From Verrucomicrobiota bacterium (GTDB taxonomy: Bacteria > Chlamydiota > Chlamydiia > Chlamydiales > Rhabdochlamydiaceae), in contig JAFEGH010000004.1 in NCBI GenBank assembly GCA_018240065.1, positions 62,001-126,000 on the forward strand: a stretch of 64,000 nt of DNA, in the 5' to 3' direction. Positions 52,936 to 60,479 of the stretch are shown piece by piece (positions within the stretch are counted from its first letter, which is position 1; every line of letters starts with the position of its first letter). Made by a program: the position numbers and the translations under genes. Under the pieces are notes generated by a model, which had not been told where the DNA came from, did not search any database, and saw only the letters and a program-made list of their open reading frames with translations.

Positions 52936-53069
52936 TGGCGCCTCTGCAAATAGGCTCCGACCCACATCTGAGAATGCTAATTGAGATGGAAATAGAGGGT
53001 CTTGAGCCTTAAGCGACATGCGCCAATTGCCCGCCCCTATGAGGCGGGCCTTATATGAAGCGGGAATTG
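52936..53069 (+). other. Structured intergenic segment (possible RNA element or attenuator)
   Basis: Nested complementary blocks: TGGCGC (52936) with GCGCCA (53020-53025), AGGCTC (52952-52957) with GAGCCT (53004-53009), GACCC (52959-52963) with GGGTC (52997-53001), CATCT (52965-52969) with AGATG (52984-52988), giving one 90-base hairpin. Next, GCCCGCC (53029-53035) pairs perfectly with GGCGGGC (53043-53049); the overlapping stretch 53024-53034 can instead pair with 53060-53069. The second hairpin may end gapA transcripts. No known RNA family motif is recognised. Confidence 0.4.
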
Positions 53070-53132
53070 CAATTAGGCTTCCAAAGCGAGTGTTGCAACT
53101 TCCGCTAAAACCTTTAAACATGGAATAGATCT

Positions 53133-54014
53133 GTGAATTTTACTCGAGAACCTATCATTGAAACGATCATATCCCCTAAAGAGGGATGCAAACTGCTCGT
53201 CCGCAGCAGCAAAGCCGGATCAGGTGCAGAAGAATATTATGTCGACGCAGTAGAAGTCGTCTCCTTTGGACATGCCTTCTTTTTCCGCTCGACAGAACGC
53301 CCTAAGGCCTTTTTAGTGCCCGCCTCCGACTACGAAGTATTGGAAGTTAAAGAAGTCCGCGTGGCGCTGAAGAATGTCAGCCACGATCGCAATATCAAGA
53401 TCGGTGGGGGAAGAGACGCTTCCATGCGCCACTCCCACCGCGAGCCTCCTCAGGAGCGCGAGCAGGAGCCTGCATCCGCTGAAGAAGAGCAGCAGCCGGT
53501 TGCCGAAGAAGCTGGCGGATTGGAAGCTGCCATCGGCGCTCGCATGGACAAGCGCAGAGACCGCCGCCGCCGCCGCCATCGCCGCTCCGGCGACGAGCAG
53601 GACTGGGGCGACCGCCGCCAACAGCAGCATCAGCAGCAGCAACAACAACAGCACGAAGGTCAGCAAGCAACCGAAGGCGAACAAAAGGCACAAGGAGGTG
53701 GTGCAGAAGATGAAGCGAAAGTTTCATCTCCCATGTTTTCCTCCCTCATCCCCCCTCCTCCCACGCTTATTTCAGAAACTCTCAGCCGCTACAAAGATAA
53801 AGAGTTTATGGAAGGGTCTTCTTCGAAAGAAGTAGAGCCTAAAGAAGAAAAAAAGAGGAAAGAGCCTCCCGTAGACGAAGAGCCGACAGGTTCCGAGTCG
53901 GCTCCTCTGAACCGCGTTTCCACATCGCTGGTATCAGAGCATCTGGAGATCAATAGCTTCACTTCGACCAACTTCTCGCCGCTCCAAGGTGGGAACGATA
54001 ACTTCTTCTACTAG
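53133..54014 (+). CDS. Hypothetical protein with Arg-rich and Gln-rich tracts (CT504-like by position)
   Basis: 293 residues from GTG 53133. Residues 1-90 look folded, with alternating strands (CKLLVRSSKAGSGAEEYYVD, AFFFRSTERPKAFLVPASDY, VLEVKEVRVALKNV). The rest is low complexity: Glu-rich (104-128), a basic block of twelve residues KRRDRRRRRHRR (140-151), and a Gln/His run (163-178) encoded by CAG/CAA repeats. A Pro/Ser/Glu-rich tail follows. No signal or membrane segment. It follows gapA as CT504 does in C. trachomatis, so the N-terminal domain may be the conserved part. The basic block resembles a nuclear localisation signal or RNA-binding tract; function unknown. Confidence 0.75.
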   Translation: MNFTREPIIETIISPKEGCKLLVRSSKAGSGAEEYYVDAVEVVSFGHAFFFRSTERPKAFLVPASDYEVLEVKEVRVALKNVSHDRNIKIGGGRDASMRHSHREPPQEREQEPASAEEEQQPVAEEAGGLEAAIGARMDKRRDRRRRRHRRSGDEQDWGDRRQQQHQQQQQQQHEGQQATEGEQKAQGGGAEDEAKVSSPMFSSLIPPPPTLISETLSRYKDKEFMEGSSSKEVEPKEEKKRKEPPVDEEPTGSESAPLNRVSTSLVSEHLEINSFTSTNFSPLQGGNDNFFY

Positions 54015-54021
54015 TTTTCCT

Positions 54022-54053
54022 CTCAGCGGGGCCCAAGCCAGGGCCCCCCTGAG
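54022..54053 (+). terminator. GC-rich terminator after the Arg/Gln-rich gene
   Basis: CTCAG-C-GGGGCCC (54022-54034) pairs with GGGCCCC-C-CTGAG (54041-54053), 12 bp with one mismatch, followed by TTCTTCCTT. It begins eight bases after the stop codon. Confidence 0.7.
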
Positions 54054-54111
54054 TTCTTCCTTGAATTTAAGCCTCTCTCCCCGCTAAACTTCTTCCTTCA
54101 CCTCTTATTCT

Positions 54112-54185
<74 letters not shown>

Positions 54186-54194
<9 letters not shown>

Positions 54195-54507
54195 TCTCGC
54201 TGTCGCTTGAGACATTCTCTACATAGCCCCGCATCTGGCAGACTCTCCTCAGTCGGCAAGGTGTATTCACCTTGTCTCCTTCGTCCAGCAGCCATCTGGG
54301 GTACTCTGCAGAGAATTTCTCAAACGCCAGCTCATGCCCTGAGCGGCTCCGAGCATCTCGCTGTCGCTTAAGACATTCTCTACATAGCACTGCATCTGGC
54401 TGACTCTCCTTAAGTCGCCAAGGTGCTTTTAACTTGCCTCCTGCGTCGAGCAGCCATCTGGGGTACCCTATCGAAACTTTCTCCAGCGCCAGCTGATTTC
54501 TTAGGTG
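54186..54507. repeat. 161-bp direct repeat, two copies plus a fragment, at the 3' end of tRNA-Leu
   Basis: Copy 1 is 54186-54346 and copy 2 is 54347-54507; both start with CTCCGAGCATCTCGCTGTCG and contain CAGCCATCTGGGGTAC at the same offset. A third copy begins at 54508 (CTCC) but diverges at once. The period is exactly 161 bases. The first nine bases of each copy equal the 3' end of the tRNA-Leu gene with its discriminator base, so the tRNA end itself has been duplicated. The copies differ at scattered positions. Minus-strand frames through them give similar peptides (CRECLKRQRDARS in both) but no start or ribosome site. Bases 54508-54605 hold no other recognisable element. Confidence 0.8.
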
Positions 54508-54605
54508 GCTCCATATTTTCAGAAAGGAGATTTGCATTTGAGGTTGTTGCGCTCAGACTCTAAAAAAGCTATATCTGAGAAATTGTCAGCAAAGTTGGGA
54601 AAGGG

Positions 54606-56912
54606 ATGCAAGGCTTAACTTCAGAGGAAGCTCAGGTAAGGCTAGAAAAGTATGGGCTCAATACTTTTCCGGAGGAGAAGCATCATCCATTTCTTGTTTT
54701 TCTGAGTAAATTCTGGGCTCCGGTTCCCTGGATGCTCGAAATCATTATTCTATTGGAAATTTTTCTGGGGAAGTATGCCGAAGCATGTGTGATCGCAATC
54801 CTCATCTTATTTAACGCTACCCTTAGTTTTGTACAGGAAGGAAAGGCTAAGAATGCCCTGAGGTTATTGCGCAGCAAGCTCGATGTCCAATCGCGGGTTT
54901 TGCGCGACAGGCAGTGGAAGTTCATATCGGCGCAGAAGCTTGTCCCCGAAGATGTTATTTGCATTCGGATGGGGGACATCGTTCCGGCTGATGCGAGGAT
55001 TATTCATGGAGAGGTTTTGATCGATCAATCTGCCTTGACTGGAGAGTCGATGCCTATCGAACCTTCTGTCGGGGTGACTATCTATGCAGGATCAATTGTC
55101 AAGCGCGGCGAATCCTATGCCGAGGTTGTCTCCACGGGGGTGCATACCTATTTTGGAAAAACAGCCGAAGTCATGCGTTCGACTAAGACCCCGAGCCATC
55201 TTCAAAAGACGATATTTTCCATCGTCAAGTATTTGATCGTCTTCGATGTCCTTTTGATCCTTTGCGTCTTTGCCTATTCTTTATATCAGGGGATTCCACT
55301 CCTGGAATTAATCCCCTTCTTTTTACTTCTGCTCGTCGCCTCTGTTCCCGTGGCTTTGCCTGCAACTTATGCTTTATCCACTTCATTAGGTGCCATTGAA
55401 CTGGCAAAGGATGGAGTCCTTGTGACGCGATTGTCAGCCATCGAGGAAGCGGCGGCGATGGATGTTCTCTGCCTCGATAAAACAGGGACCATTACTCAAA
55501 ACTCTCTGAATGTATCGGGCCTTAGGCCTTATTCGCCTTACACGGAAAATGATCTTTTGGCTTTGGCCTCATTGGCATGCGACGAGGCGACCCAGGATCC
55601 GCTCGATATCGCGATTATCCTTGCTGCAAAGAGATGCCAGTCGGAGTTTTTGACAGCAAAGAGAAAACTATTCATTCCTTTTGACCCCAGTAAGAAGAGT
55701 TCTGAAGCAATCGTTCTTTACCAGCATCGAACGCTGCATGTTTTAAAAGGAGCTCCTTCCCAGCTCCTTAAAGCGAGTGATCAAGAGCATGCAGTATCTC
55801 ATGATCTTGCAGGCCTTTCTTCTGATGGGTCGCGCGTACTGGCTGTTCTTTTTGGAGAAAAAGGCTCTCCTGCTTTAGTAGGGCTGATCGCCTTGCAGGA
55901 TCTTCCAAGGGAATCCTCTGCTGAGGCTTTACAGGAGCTCCATGATCTGAATGTCAGGATCATGATGATCACTGGCGATGGGGAGGAAACGGCTCGCTCT
56001 ATCGCTGACAAGGTGGGAATCTTCGGAAAAGCGATTTCGAGAGAAGATCTCCAAAAAGCGCAAAAAAAAGAAATTGTGCAGAGCGGTGTTGTCTATGGAG
56101 TTTTTCCAGAGGACAAATATCGAGTTGTGCAGCTTTTACAGAATGAAGGGTCCATCTGCGGGATGACGGGAGACGGAGTCAATGACGCTCCTGCATTGAA
56201 AAAAGCGGAGGTGGGAATTGCTGTGAGCAATGCGACTGATGTGGCCAAAGCCTCAGCAAGCCTCGTTCTGACGAATCCGGGCCTCATCAATATCGTAGAG
56301 GCTGTCAGATCAAGCCGGCGCATTTACCAGCGGATGTTGACTTATACCAAAAACAAAATCATCAAGACGCTGGAGATTTCCGTTCTATTATCTCTCGGAT
56401 TGGTTTTGTACGGCGATTTTATTATTTCCCAGTTGTTGATTTTGCTGTTGTTGTTCGCCAATGATTTTGTGACGATGTCTATCTCTACCGACAGGGTGTC
56501 ATTTTCTCATCAACCTGACAAGTGGGACATCAAAAAGTTGATGTTCGTCGGCGGGGTATTTGCTTTTTTTGTATTAGGCTTTTCTTTCTTCGTTCTTTTT
56601 GCCGCGAGCTCCCTCTTTCATTTTTCGATCTTGGAATTGAGAACAGTGGTGTTCCTGACGCTTGTCTTTACCGGACAGGCCACTGTTTACCTTGTGCGCG
56701 AGCGTAAGCATTTTTGGCATTCGATGCCCAGCATCTGGATGATAGGAGCCACTGTTTTGGACATCTTAATTGTCAGCATGTTTGCAATCAAAGGTGTGTT
56801 GATGGCTCCGATCAGCCCGTCTATCGTTTTAGGGCTGCTTGTTAGTGTGGCGGTCTATTTTGCTGCTTTAGATTATGTAAAGATTAGAGTATTTAAATTC
56901 TTGAAGTTATGA
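54606..56912 (+). CDS. P-type ATPase, proton-pump-like (P3A type)
   Basis: 768 residues, without the long C-terminal regulatory domain of plant and fungal pumps. Order: short N-terminus (GLTSEEAQVRLEKYGLNTF), M1-M2 (PWMLEIIILLEIFLGKYAEA), actuator TGES in SALTGESMP, M4 SVPVALPATYALS, phosphorylation DKTGTITQ, hinge MTGDGVNDAPALKKAEVGIA, and M5-M10. The M4 PVALP motif and the Asp in M6 (LLFANDFVTMSISTD) are typical of H+-ATPases and differ from calcium or heavy-metal pumps. It would use ATP to export protons or a related cation. I do not know it from C. trachomatis at this position; it is probably acquired. Confidence 0.88.
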   Translation: MQGLTSEEAQVRLEKYGLNTFPEEKHHPFLVFLSKFWAPVPWMLEIIILLEIFLGKYAEACVIAILILFNATLSFVQEGKAKNALRLLRSKLDVQSRVLRDRQWKFISAQKLVPEDVICIRMGDIVPADARIIHGEVLIDQSALTGESMPIEPSVGVTIYAGSIVKRGESYAEVVSTGVHTYFGKTAEVMRSTKTPSHLQKTIFSIVKYLIVFDVLLILCVFAYSLYQGIPLLELIPFFLLLLVASVPVALPATYALSTSLGAIELAKDGVLVTRLSAIEEAAAMDVLCLDKTGTITQNSLNVSGLRPYSPYTENDLLALASLACDEATQDPLDIAIILAAKRCQSEFLTAKRKLFIPFDPSKKSSEAIVLYQHRTLHVLKGAPSQLLKASDQEHAVSHDLAGLSSDGSRVLAVLFGEKGSPALVGLIALQDLPRESSAEALQELHDLNVRIMMITGDGEETARSIADKVGIFGKAISREDLQKAQKKEIVQSGVVYGVFPEDKYRVVQLLQNEGSICGMTGDGVNDAPALKKAEVGIAVSNATDVAKASASLVLTNPGLINIVEAVRSSRRIYQRMLTYTKNKIIKTLEISVLLSLGLVLYGDFIISQLLILLLLFANDFVTMSISTDRVSFSHQPDKWDIKKLMFVGGVFAFFVLGFSFFVLFAASSLFHFSILELRTVVFLTLVFTGQATVYLVRERKHFWHSMPSIWMIGATVLDILIVSMFAIKGVLMAPISPSIVLGLLVSVAVYFAALDYVKIRVFKFLKL

Positions 56913-56934
56913 ATTCAGGATCAAGGATGTTCAC

Positions 56935-57651
56935 ATGGTAGACCTGCATCTGACCGCTAGAAAAAAGAAATTCCTTCTACTGTGGATCCTGTGCATCGCA
57001 GGCTCATGGGCAGTCCTTCCCTATGTTCAGCATTTAGGAATTTTGCCTGCGGCGGTTTCGTCTTTGGAGCTGTTTCTCCTCGTGACGGCGCAGTCCTCCC
57101 TGTTATTTGGGATTGTTTGCTGGCTCTGTTATGTGATTCTGCCTAAAACAGATTTGCGGCCTTTTCCTGTTCACAACTTCCTGAAGCAGGTTGTTTATCC
57201 TGCGCTGATTGCGGGAGTGGCGCTGGGGGTCGCGATTTTCTTTTTTGATAAGACTCTTTTTCATAGCTCGCTGCTTTCAGGAGCGCATCCTCCCTTTTGG
57301 ACGGGGGCATTGGCCTCTATTTATGGCGCTGTGAACGAAGAAGTTTTAATGAGACTATTTCTGCTCACGTTGATCTACTTCCTTATTTTCAAGTGGTTCA
57401 AGGTGAGCCGGGCCAAGAGGGTACCTGTTCTTTGGACGGCCACGGTTTTAGCGGCGCTGATCTTTGGGCTGGGCCATCTGCCTGCGGCCTTAAAGCTGGC
57501 CGCACCGTCTAGTTTTGAGGTCTTCCGCGTTCTTTTCCTCAATGGAATTGCTGGAGTTGTCTTTGGTTGGCTTTACTGGTCCAGAGGTCTTTGGTCTGCG
57601 ATGGCCGCCCACTTGGTCACCGATCTGGTGATTCATGTGGTTCTGATTTGA
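56935..57651 (+). CDS. CPBP-family intramembrane metalloprotease
   Basis: 238 residues, about seven hydrophobic helices. The three active-site motifs of the family (Abi/CAAX protease, bacteriocin-processing) are complete: E135-E136-x3-R140 in NEEVLMRLF, H181 in FGLGHLPAAL, and H226 in MAAHLVTDLVIH. It sits 22 bases after the P-type ATPase and is likely co-transcribed. Members cleave prenylated or other membrane peptides, or give self-immunity to bacteriocins; a role tied to the ATPase or to TpsA maturation is only speculation. Confidence 0.88.
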   Translation: MVDLHLTARKKKFLLLWILCIAGSWAVLPYVQHLGILPAAVSSLELFLLVTAQSSLLFGIVCWLCYVILPKTDLRPFPVHNFLKQVVYPALIAGVALGVAIFFFDKTLFHSSLLSGAHPPFWTGALASIYGAVNEEVLMRLFLLTLIYFLIFKWFKVSRAKRVPVLWTATVLAALIFGLGHLPAALKLAAPSSFEVFRVLFLNGIAGVVFGWLYWSRGLWSAMAAHLVTDLVIHVVLI

Positions 57652-57732
57652 CTGGCTCTTTTCCTTGAAAAGATACCTTTAAAAGATTCACACTTCGTTT
57701 CCCAAAATGACCTTCTGCAAGGAGAGGATCGC

Positions 57733-58710
57733 GTGAAATGCGTTTTTAAAGACCGTAGGATCTCTTGGGCCTGTCTTTTTGCTTTTATCTGCTTTTTGGC
57801 CCCGCTGTCTGTGCTGCTAGGAGAGCCGCAGAACGTTGTCAATCCCACTTCTCAAGCTGCCTTTCAGAAGAACAAGGAGTGGTTCGGCGCCTTTTTGAAA
57901 AATACAGATCAAAAAGAGGTCTTAAAACGAACAGTCCTCCATTATCTGGAGTCCAATTTACCCCAAATCTGGAATCGGATTATAGATCCTAAGTATGCCT
58001 TTAGAAGCCTCTTTGTGGGAGTTGGAAACGGCGGTCTGGAGATCCCTCTTCTACAGGAATTTGCTTTGACGCGCGGGACGCAAGACAATTTCGTCACTTT
58101 TTGCGAGGATCCATCGCCACAAATGAAAGAGGCATTTTTTATCGCGGCAAAGAAGGGGAGGATCGAGGACCAGATCGTTGAATATAATCTTGACTGCTTC
58201 GAAGATTCCTCTTACATGCCTCCTCAGGTAGATTTGGCATTGGCATCCCACGTCTGGTATTATATCAATGAGTGGAGAGGCATAGATGGAGAAGGCAATT
58301 CTCTTGTCAAATTTGCCAAAACGATATCTGAGCGATCGGGGTCGGCAATGATCGCCCTGCACTCGGGCACAAGCGATCGCTTCCTTCTCAGCTCCACTTA
58401 CGCCTCGCTCCTTGGCCTAAAACCAGAGCTCGCTGGAGAAGAGGTCGCTGCTGAACTTTCCCGACTGGGAATTCGGCACAAGTGCGTGATCACCGAATCC
58501 CACCTCAATATCGCAAGCTGCTTCAATCAAGGCCGTTTCAATCCCAATCAAGAGGGGATCAATCTCTTGTCCTTTATTTTTCGTGCTCCCTGGGATCAAC
58601 TGGATTCTTCCATTCAAGAGAAACTATTGCCCATCCTTCTGTCTCAAGTGCAAGCCAATGGGAAAGAGGAGCTGATCCTGCGCGACTGCCAGATCTGGAT
58701 CTCTCAATAA
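57733..58710 (+). CDS. Exported SAM-dependent methyltransferase-like protein
   Basis: 325 residues, GTG start after a strong AAGGAGAGG. The N-terminus has a basic start and a hydrophobic stretch (WACLFAFICFLAPLSVLLG, residues 12-30), so a signal peptide or anchor is predicted. The rest resembles a class I methyltransferase: motif I VGVGNGG (95-101), acidic motif II FCEDPSPQ (123-130), motif III-like FEDSSYMPPQVDLALASHVW. It is odd because SAM is cytoplasmic; the target would lie in the host or the N-terminus may be an uncleaved anchor with the domain inside. No specific family is recognised. Confidence 0.7.
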   Translation: MKCVFKDRRISWACLFAFICFLAPLSVLLGEPQNVVNPTSQAAFQKNKEWFGAFLKNTDQKEVLKRTVLHYLESNLPQIWNRIIDPKYAFRSLFVGVGNGGLEIPLLQEFALTRGTQDNFVTFCEDPSPQMKEAFFIAAKKGRIEDQIVEYNLDCFEDSSYMPPQVDLALASHVWYYINEWRGIDGEGNSLVKFAKTISERSGSAMIALHSGTSDRFLLSSTYASLLGLKPELAGEEVAAELSRLGIRHKCVITESHLNIASCFNQGRFNPNQEGINLLSFIFRAPWDQLDSSIQEKLLPILLSQVQANGKEELILRDCQIWISQ

Positions 58711-58784
58711 TCTGAGCCGTTCAAAGCGCGCTCCGGAAGGGGGCATACGCTTGCCGGGCTTGTGAAATAAAGATATTTTTTGTT

Positions 58785-58798
58785 ATCCCTGCAGGGAT
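58785..58798. promoter_or_regulatory. 14-bp palindrome covering the tpsB start
   Basis: ATCCCTGCAGGGAT is a perfect palindrome whose right arm contains the AGGG ribosome site and the first two bases of the ATG at 58797. A promoter-like TTGCCG-N17-TATTTT lies at 58751-58779. Possible operator or translation control. Confidence 0.35.
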
Positions 58799-60479
58799 GC
58801 ACAAGAAGTGTCTTTATTTATTTCTTTTGAGTGTGGTTCCGCTTGCGCTTTTGGCGTTTCCGCCTCCTGTTCCATCAGCGGGCGTTGTCGAGCGCGAGCT
58901 CCAAAAAGAGTACGAGGGAAAACCTCTTGATCCGGACAAGCAGGTGCCTGCGATCCAGATCGATATCCCTCGCGAGCGGCTCCTGTTTGAGGACGGGAAG
59001 AAAGTGATGGTCCGCTGGATCGAGATCCAGGGCAACGAGTCGATCCCGACAAAAGAGATCCAGCGCTGGACAAAGGGTTATCTCGGCCAAGAGATGTCGA
59101 TCAAAGATATTTACGATCTTTGCCAGGTCATCGACCAGCACTATGCGAAAGAGGGTTACTTTCTAGCCAGGGCCTATCCCCCTCCGCAAGATGTGAATGG
59201 GGATAAGCTGGTCATCGAGATACTGGAAGGGAAGCTGGGCAATGTCACGGTGGTGGGCAACAAGCACTACTCTGAGTCGTTCATCCGGAGCTACTTCACT
59301 TCTCTTCTAGGAAAACCGCTTAAGTATAATCAATTCCTCCGTGCGCTGTCGCTGGTCAACGAGAACAGCGATCTGTCTGTCGGGGCCCTCTTTGAAAAGG
59401 GGAAAGAATTCGGCTGCGCCGATGTGATCGTGCGGGTCGAGGACAAGCGGCCGATCCATCTTTATCTCAATGGAAACAACTATGGACGGGACCTGACGAC
59501 GAACGCCCGGGTCGGAGGCAGGCTGGACTGGGGTAATGCGATCACTCAGGGCGATACGTTCTCTGTCGCAGAAGTGGTGGGCTTTCCGTTCGACGCGCTC
59601 TACTTCACTGACGTCACCTATAACATTCCGATCAATCGGAACGGGACTTCTTTAGAGGCTGGCTATCTCTACTCGCAATTCAAGATAGAGGAGCTGCGAA
59701 GTCTGCACTTAAAAGGTCTTTCCCAGATCGCCACTCTTAAAGTTAACCAAGCACTGACCCGAACGCGGACTCTGAGCGTCGATTTCTTTTCTTATTTTGA
59801 TTACAAGCAGATCAAAAACTTCGTCCTGGGCCGAAGCACTTCTTACGATAAGCTGCGGGTCTTGACGGCTGGCACTGTACTCGACCATTTCGGACCCTTT
59901 AAGGGGAGGGACTACCTGGTCCTTCGCGTCGCGGCGGGGATCCCCGACTTCCTCGGAGGACTGAAAGCTGTCGATCATCGCAGTTCGCGAAGAGGGGGCG
60001 GGGGACGCTTCTTCATGTTCAACGCCGATTACGACCGAATCCAGCCTTTGCCCAAAGATTGTTACTTTTACTTCCACGGGTCTGGGCAGCTGAGTCCTAG
60101 CAAGCTGACCTTGCCTGAACAGATCTATATCGGAGGCAGCGATACGGTCCGCGGGTTCCCGCTTGCAGTTGCGCTAGGTGACAGTGGTTATTACGTTAAT
60201 TTCGAATTTCGAATTCCTCCTCCATTATTTGGGGATAAAAAGTTTATAAAGACAAATAAAAAATGGAAAGACATTATTCAGTTTGATGCCTTCCTTGATA
60301 CCGGGGGGGTATTCCTGCAGTCGGAAAGGAACACCTTCCTGTGGGGAACTGGCTTAGGATTAAGGATTAATGGGCCCTATACACTGAATTTAAGCGTCGA
60401 CGTCGGATTTCCGCTTAATCATAGAGGTTTGACGAATGGAGCGTTTTATTACTTAAAAGTTACCGGACAGCCGTTTTGA
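58797..60479 (+). CDS. Two-partner secretion outer-membrane transporter (FhaC/ShlB type)
   Basis: 560 residues. Signal peptide LYLFLLSVVPLALLAFPPP, then two POTRA domains (VRWIEIQGNESIPTKEIQRW and GKLGNVTVVGNKHYSESFIR) and a C-terminal 16-strand barrel from about residue 220. The barrel ends in the usual aromatic residue (VTGQPF). The conserved VRGF/Y motif of the constriction loop is in DTVRGFPLAVALGDSGYYVN (near 60141-60200). TpsB proteins recognise the N-terminal domain of one TpsA partner and pass it through the outer membrane. The partner begins at once: its TTG overlaps this stop codon (TTGA). Confidence 0.9.
   Translation: MHKKCLYLFLLSVVPLALLAFPPPVPSAGVVERELQKEYEGKPLDPDKQVPAIQIDIPRERLLFEDGKKVMVRWIEIQGNESIPTKEIQRWTKGYLGQEMSIKDIYDLCQVIDQHYAKEGYFLARAYPPPQDVNGDKLVIEILEGKLGNVTVVGNKHYSESFIRSYFTSLLGKPLKYNQFLRALSLVNENSDLSVGALFEKGKEFGCADVIVRVEDKRPIHLYLNGNNYGRDLTTNARVGGRLDWGNAITQGDTFSVAEVVGFPFDALYFTDVTYNIPINRNGTSLEAGYLYSQFKIEELRSLHLKGLSQIATLKVNQALTRTRTLSVDFFSYFDYKQIKNFVLGRSTSYDKLRVLTAGTVLDHFGPFKGRDYLVLRVAAGIPDFLGGLKAVDHRSSRRGGGGRFFMFNADYDRIQPLPKDCYFYFHGSGQLSPSKLTLPEQIYIGGSDTVRGFPLAVALGDSGYYVNFEFRIPPPLFGDKKFIKTNKKWKDIIQFDAFLDTGGVFLQSERNTFLWGTGLGLRINGPYTLNLSVDVGFPLNHRGLTNGAFYYLKVTGQPF

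Noticed and set aside
52936..53049. Identification of the gapA-downstream structure as 4.5S/SRP RNA, 6S RNA, tmRNA or RNase P RNA
   Set aside because: None of the conserved core sequences of those RNAs is present; only the base-pairing potential is visible.
53029..53100. CRISPR or other repeat array around the GC hairpins
   Set aside because: No regularly spaced repeats; the similarity is due to inverted, not direct, repeats. No CRISPR array or cas gene was seen anywhere in the window.
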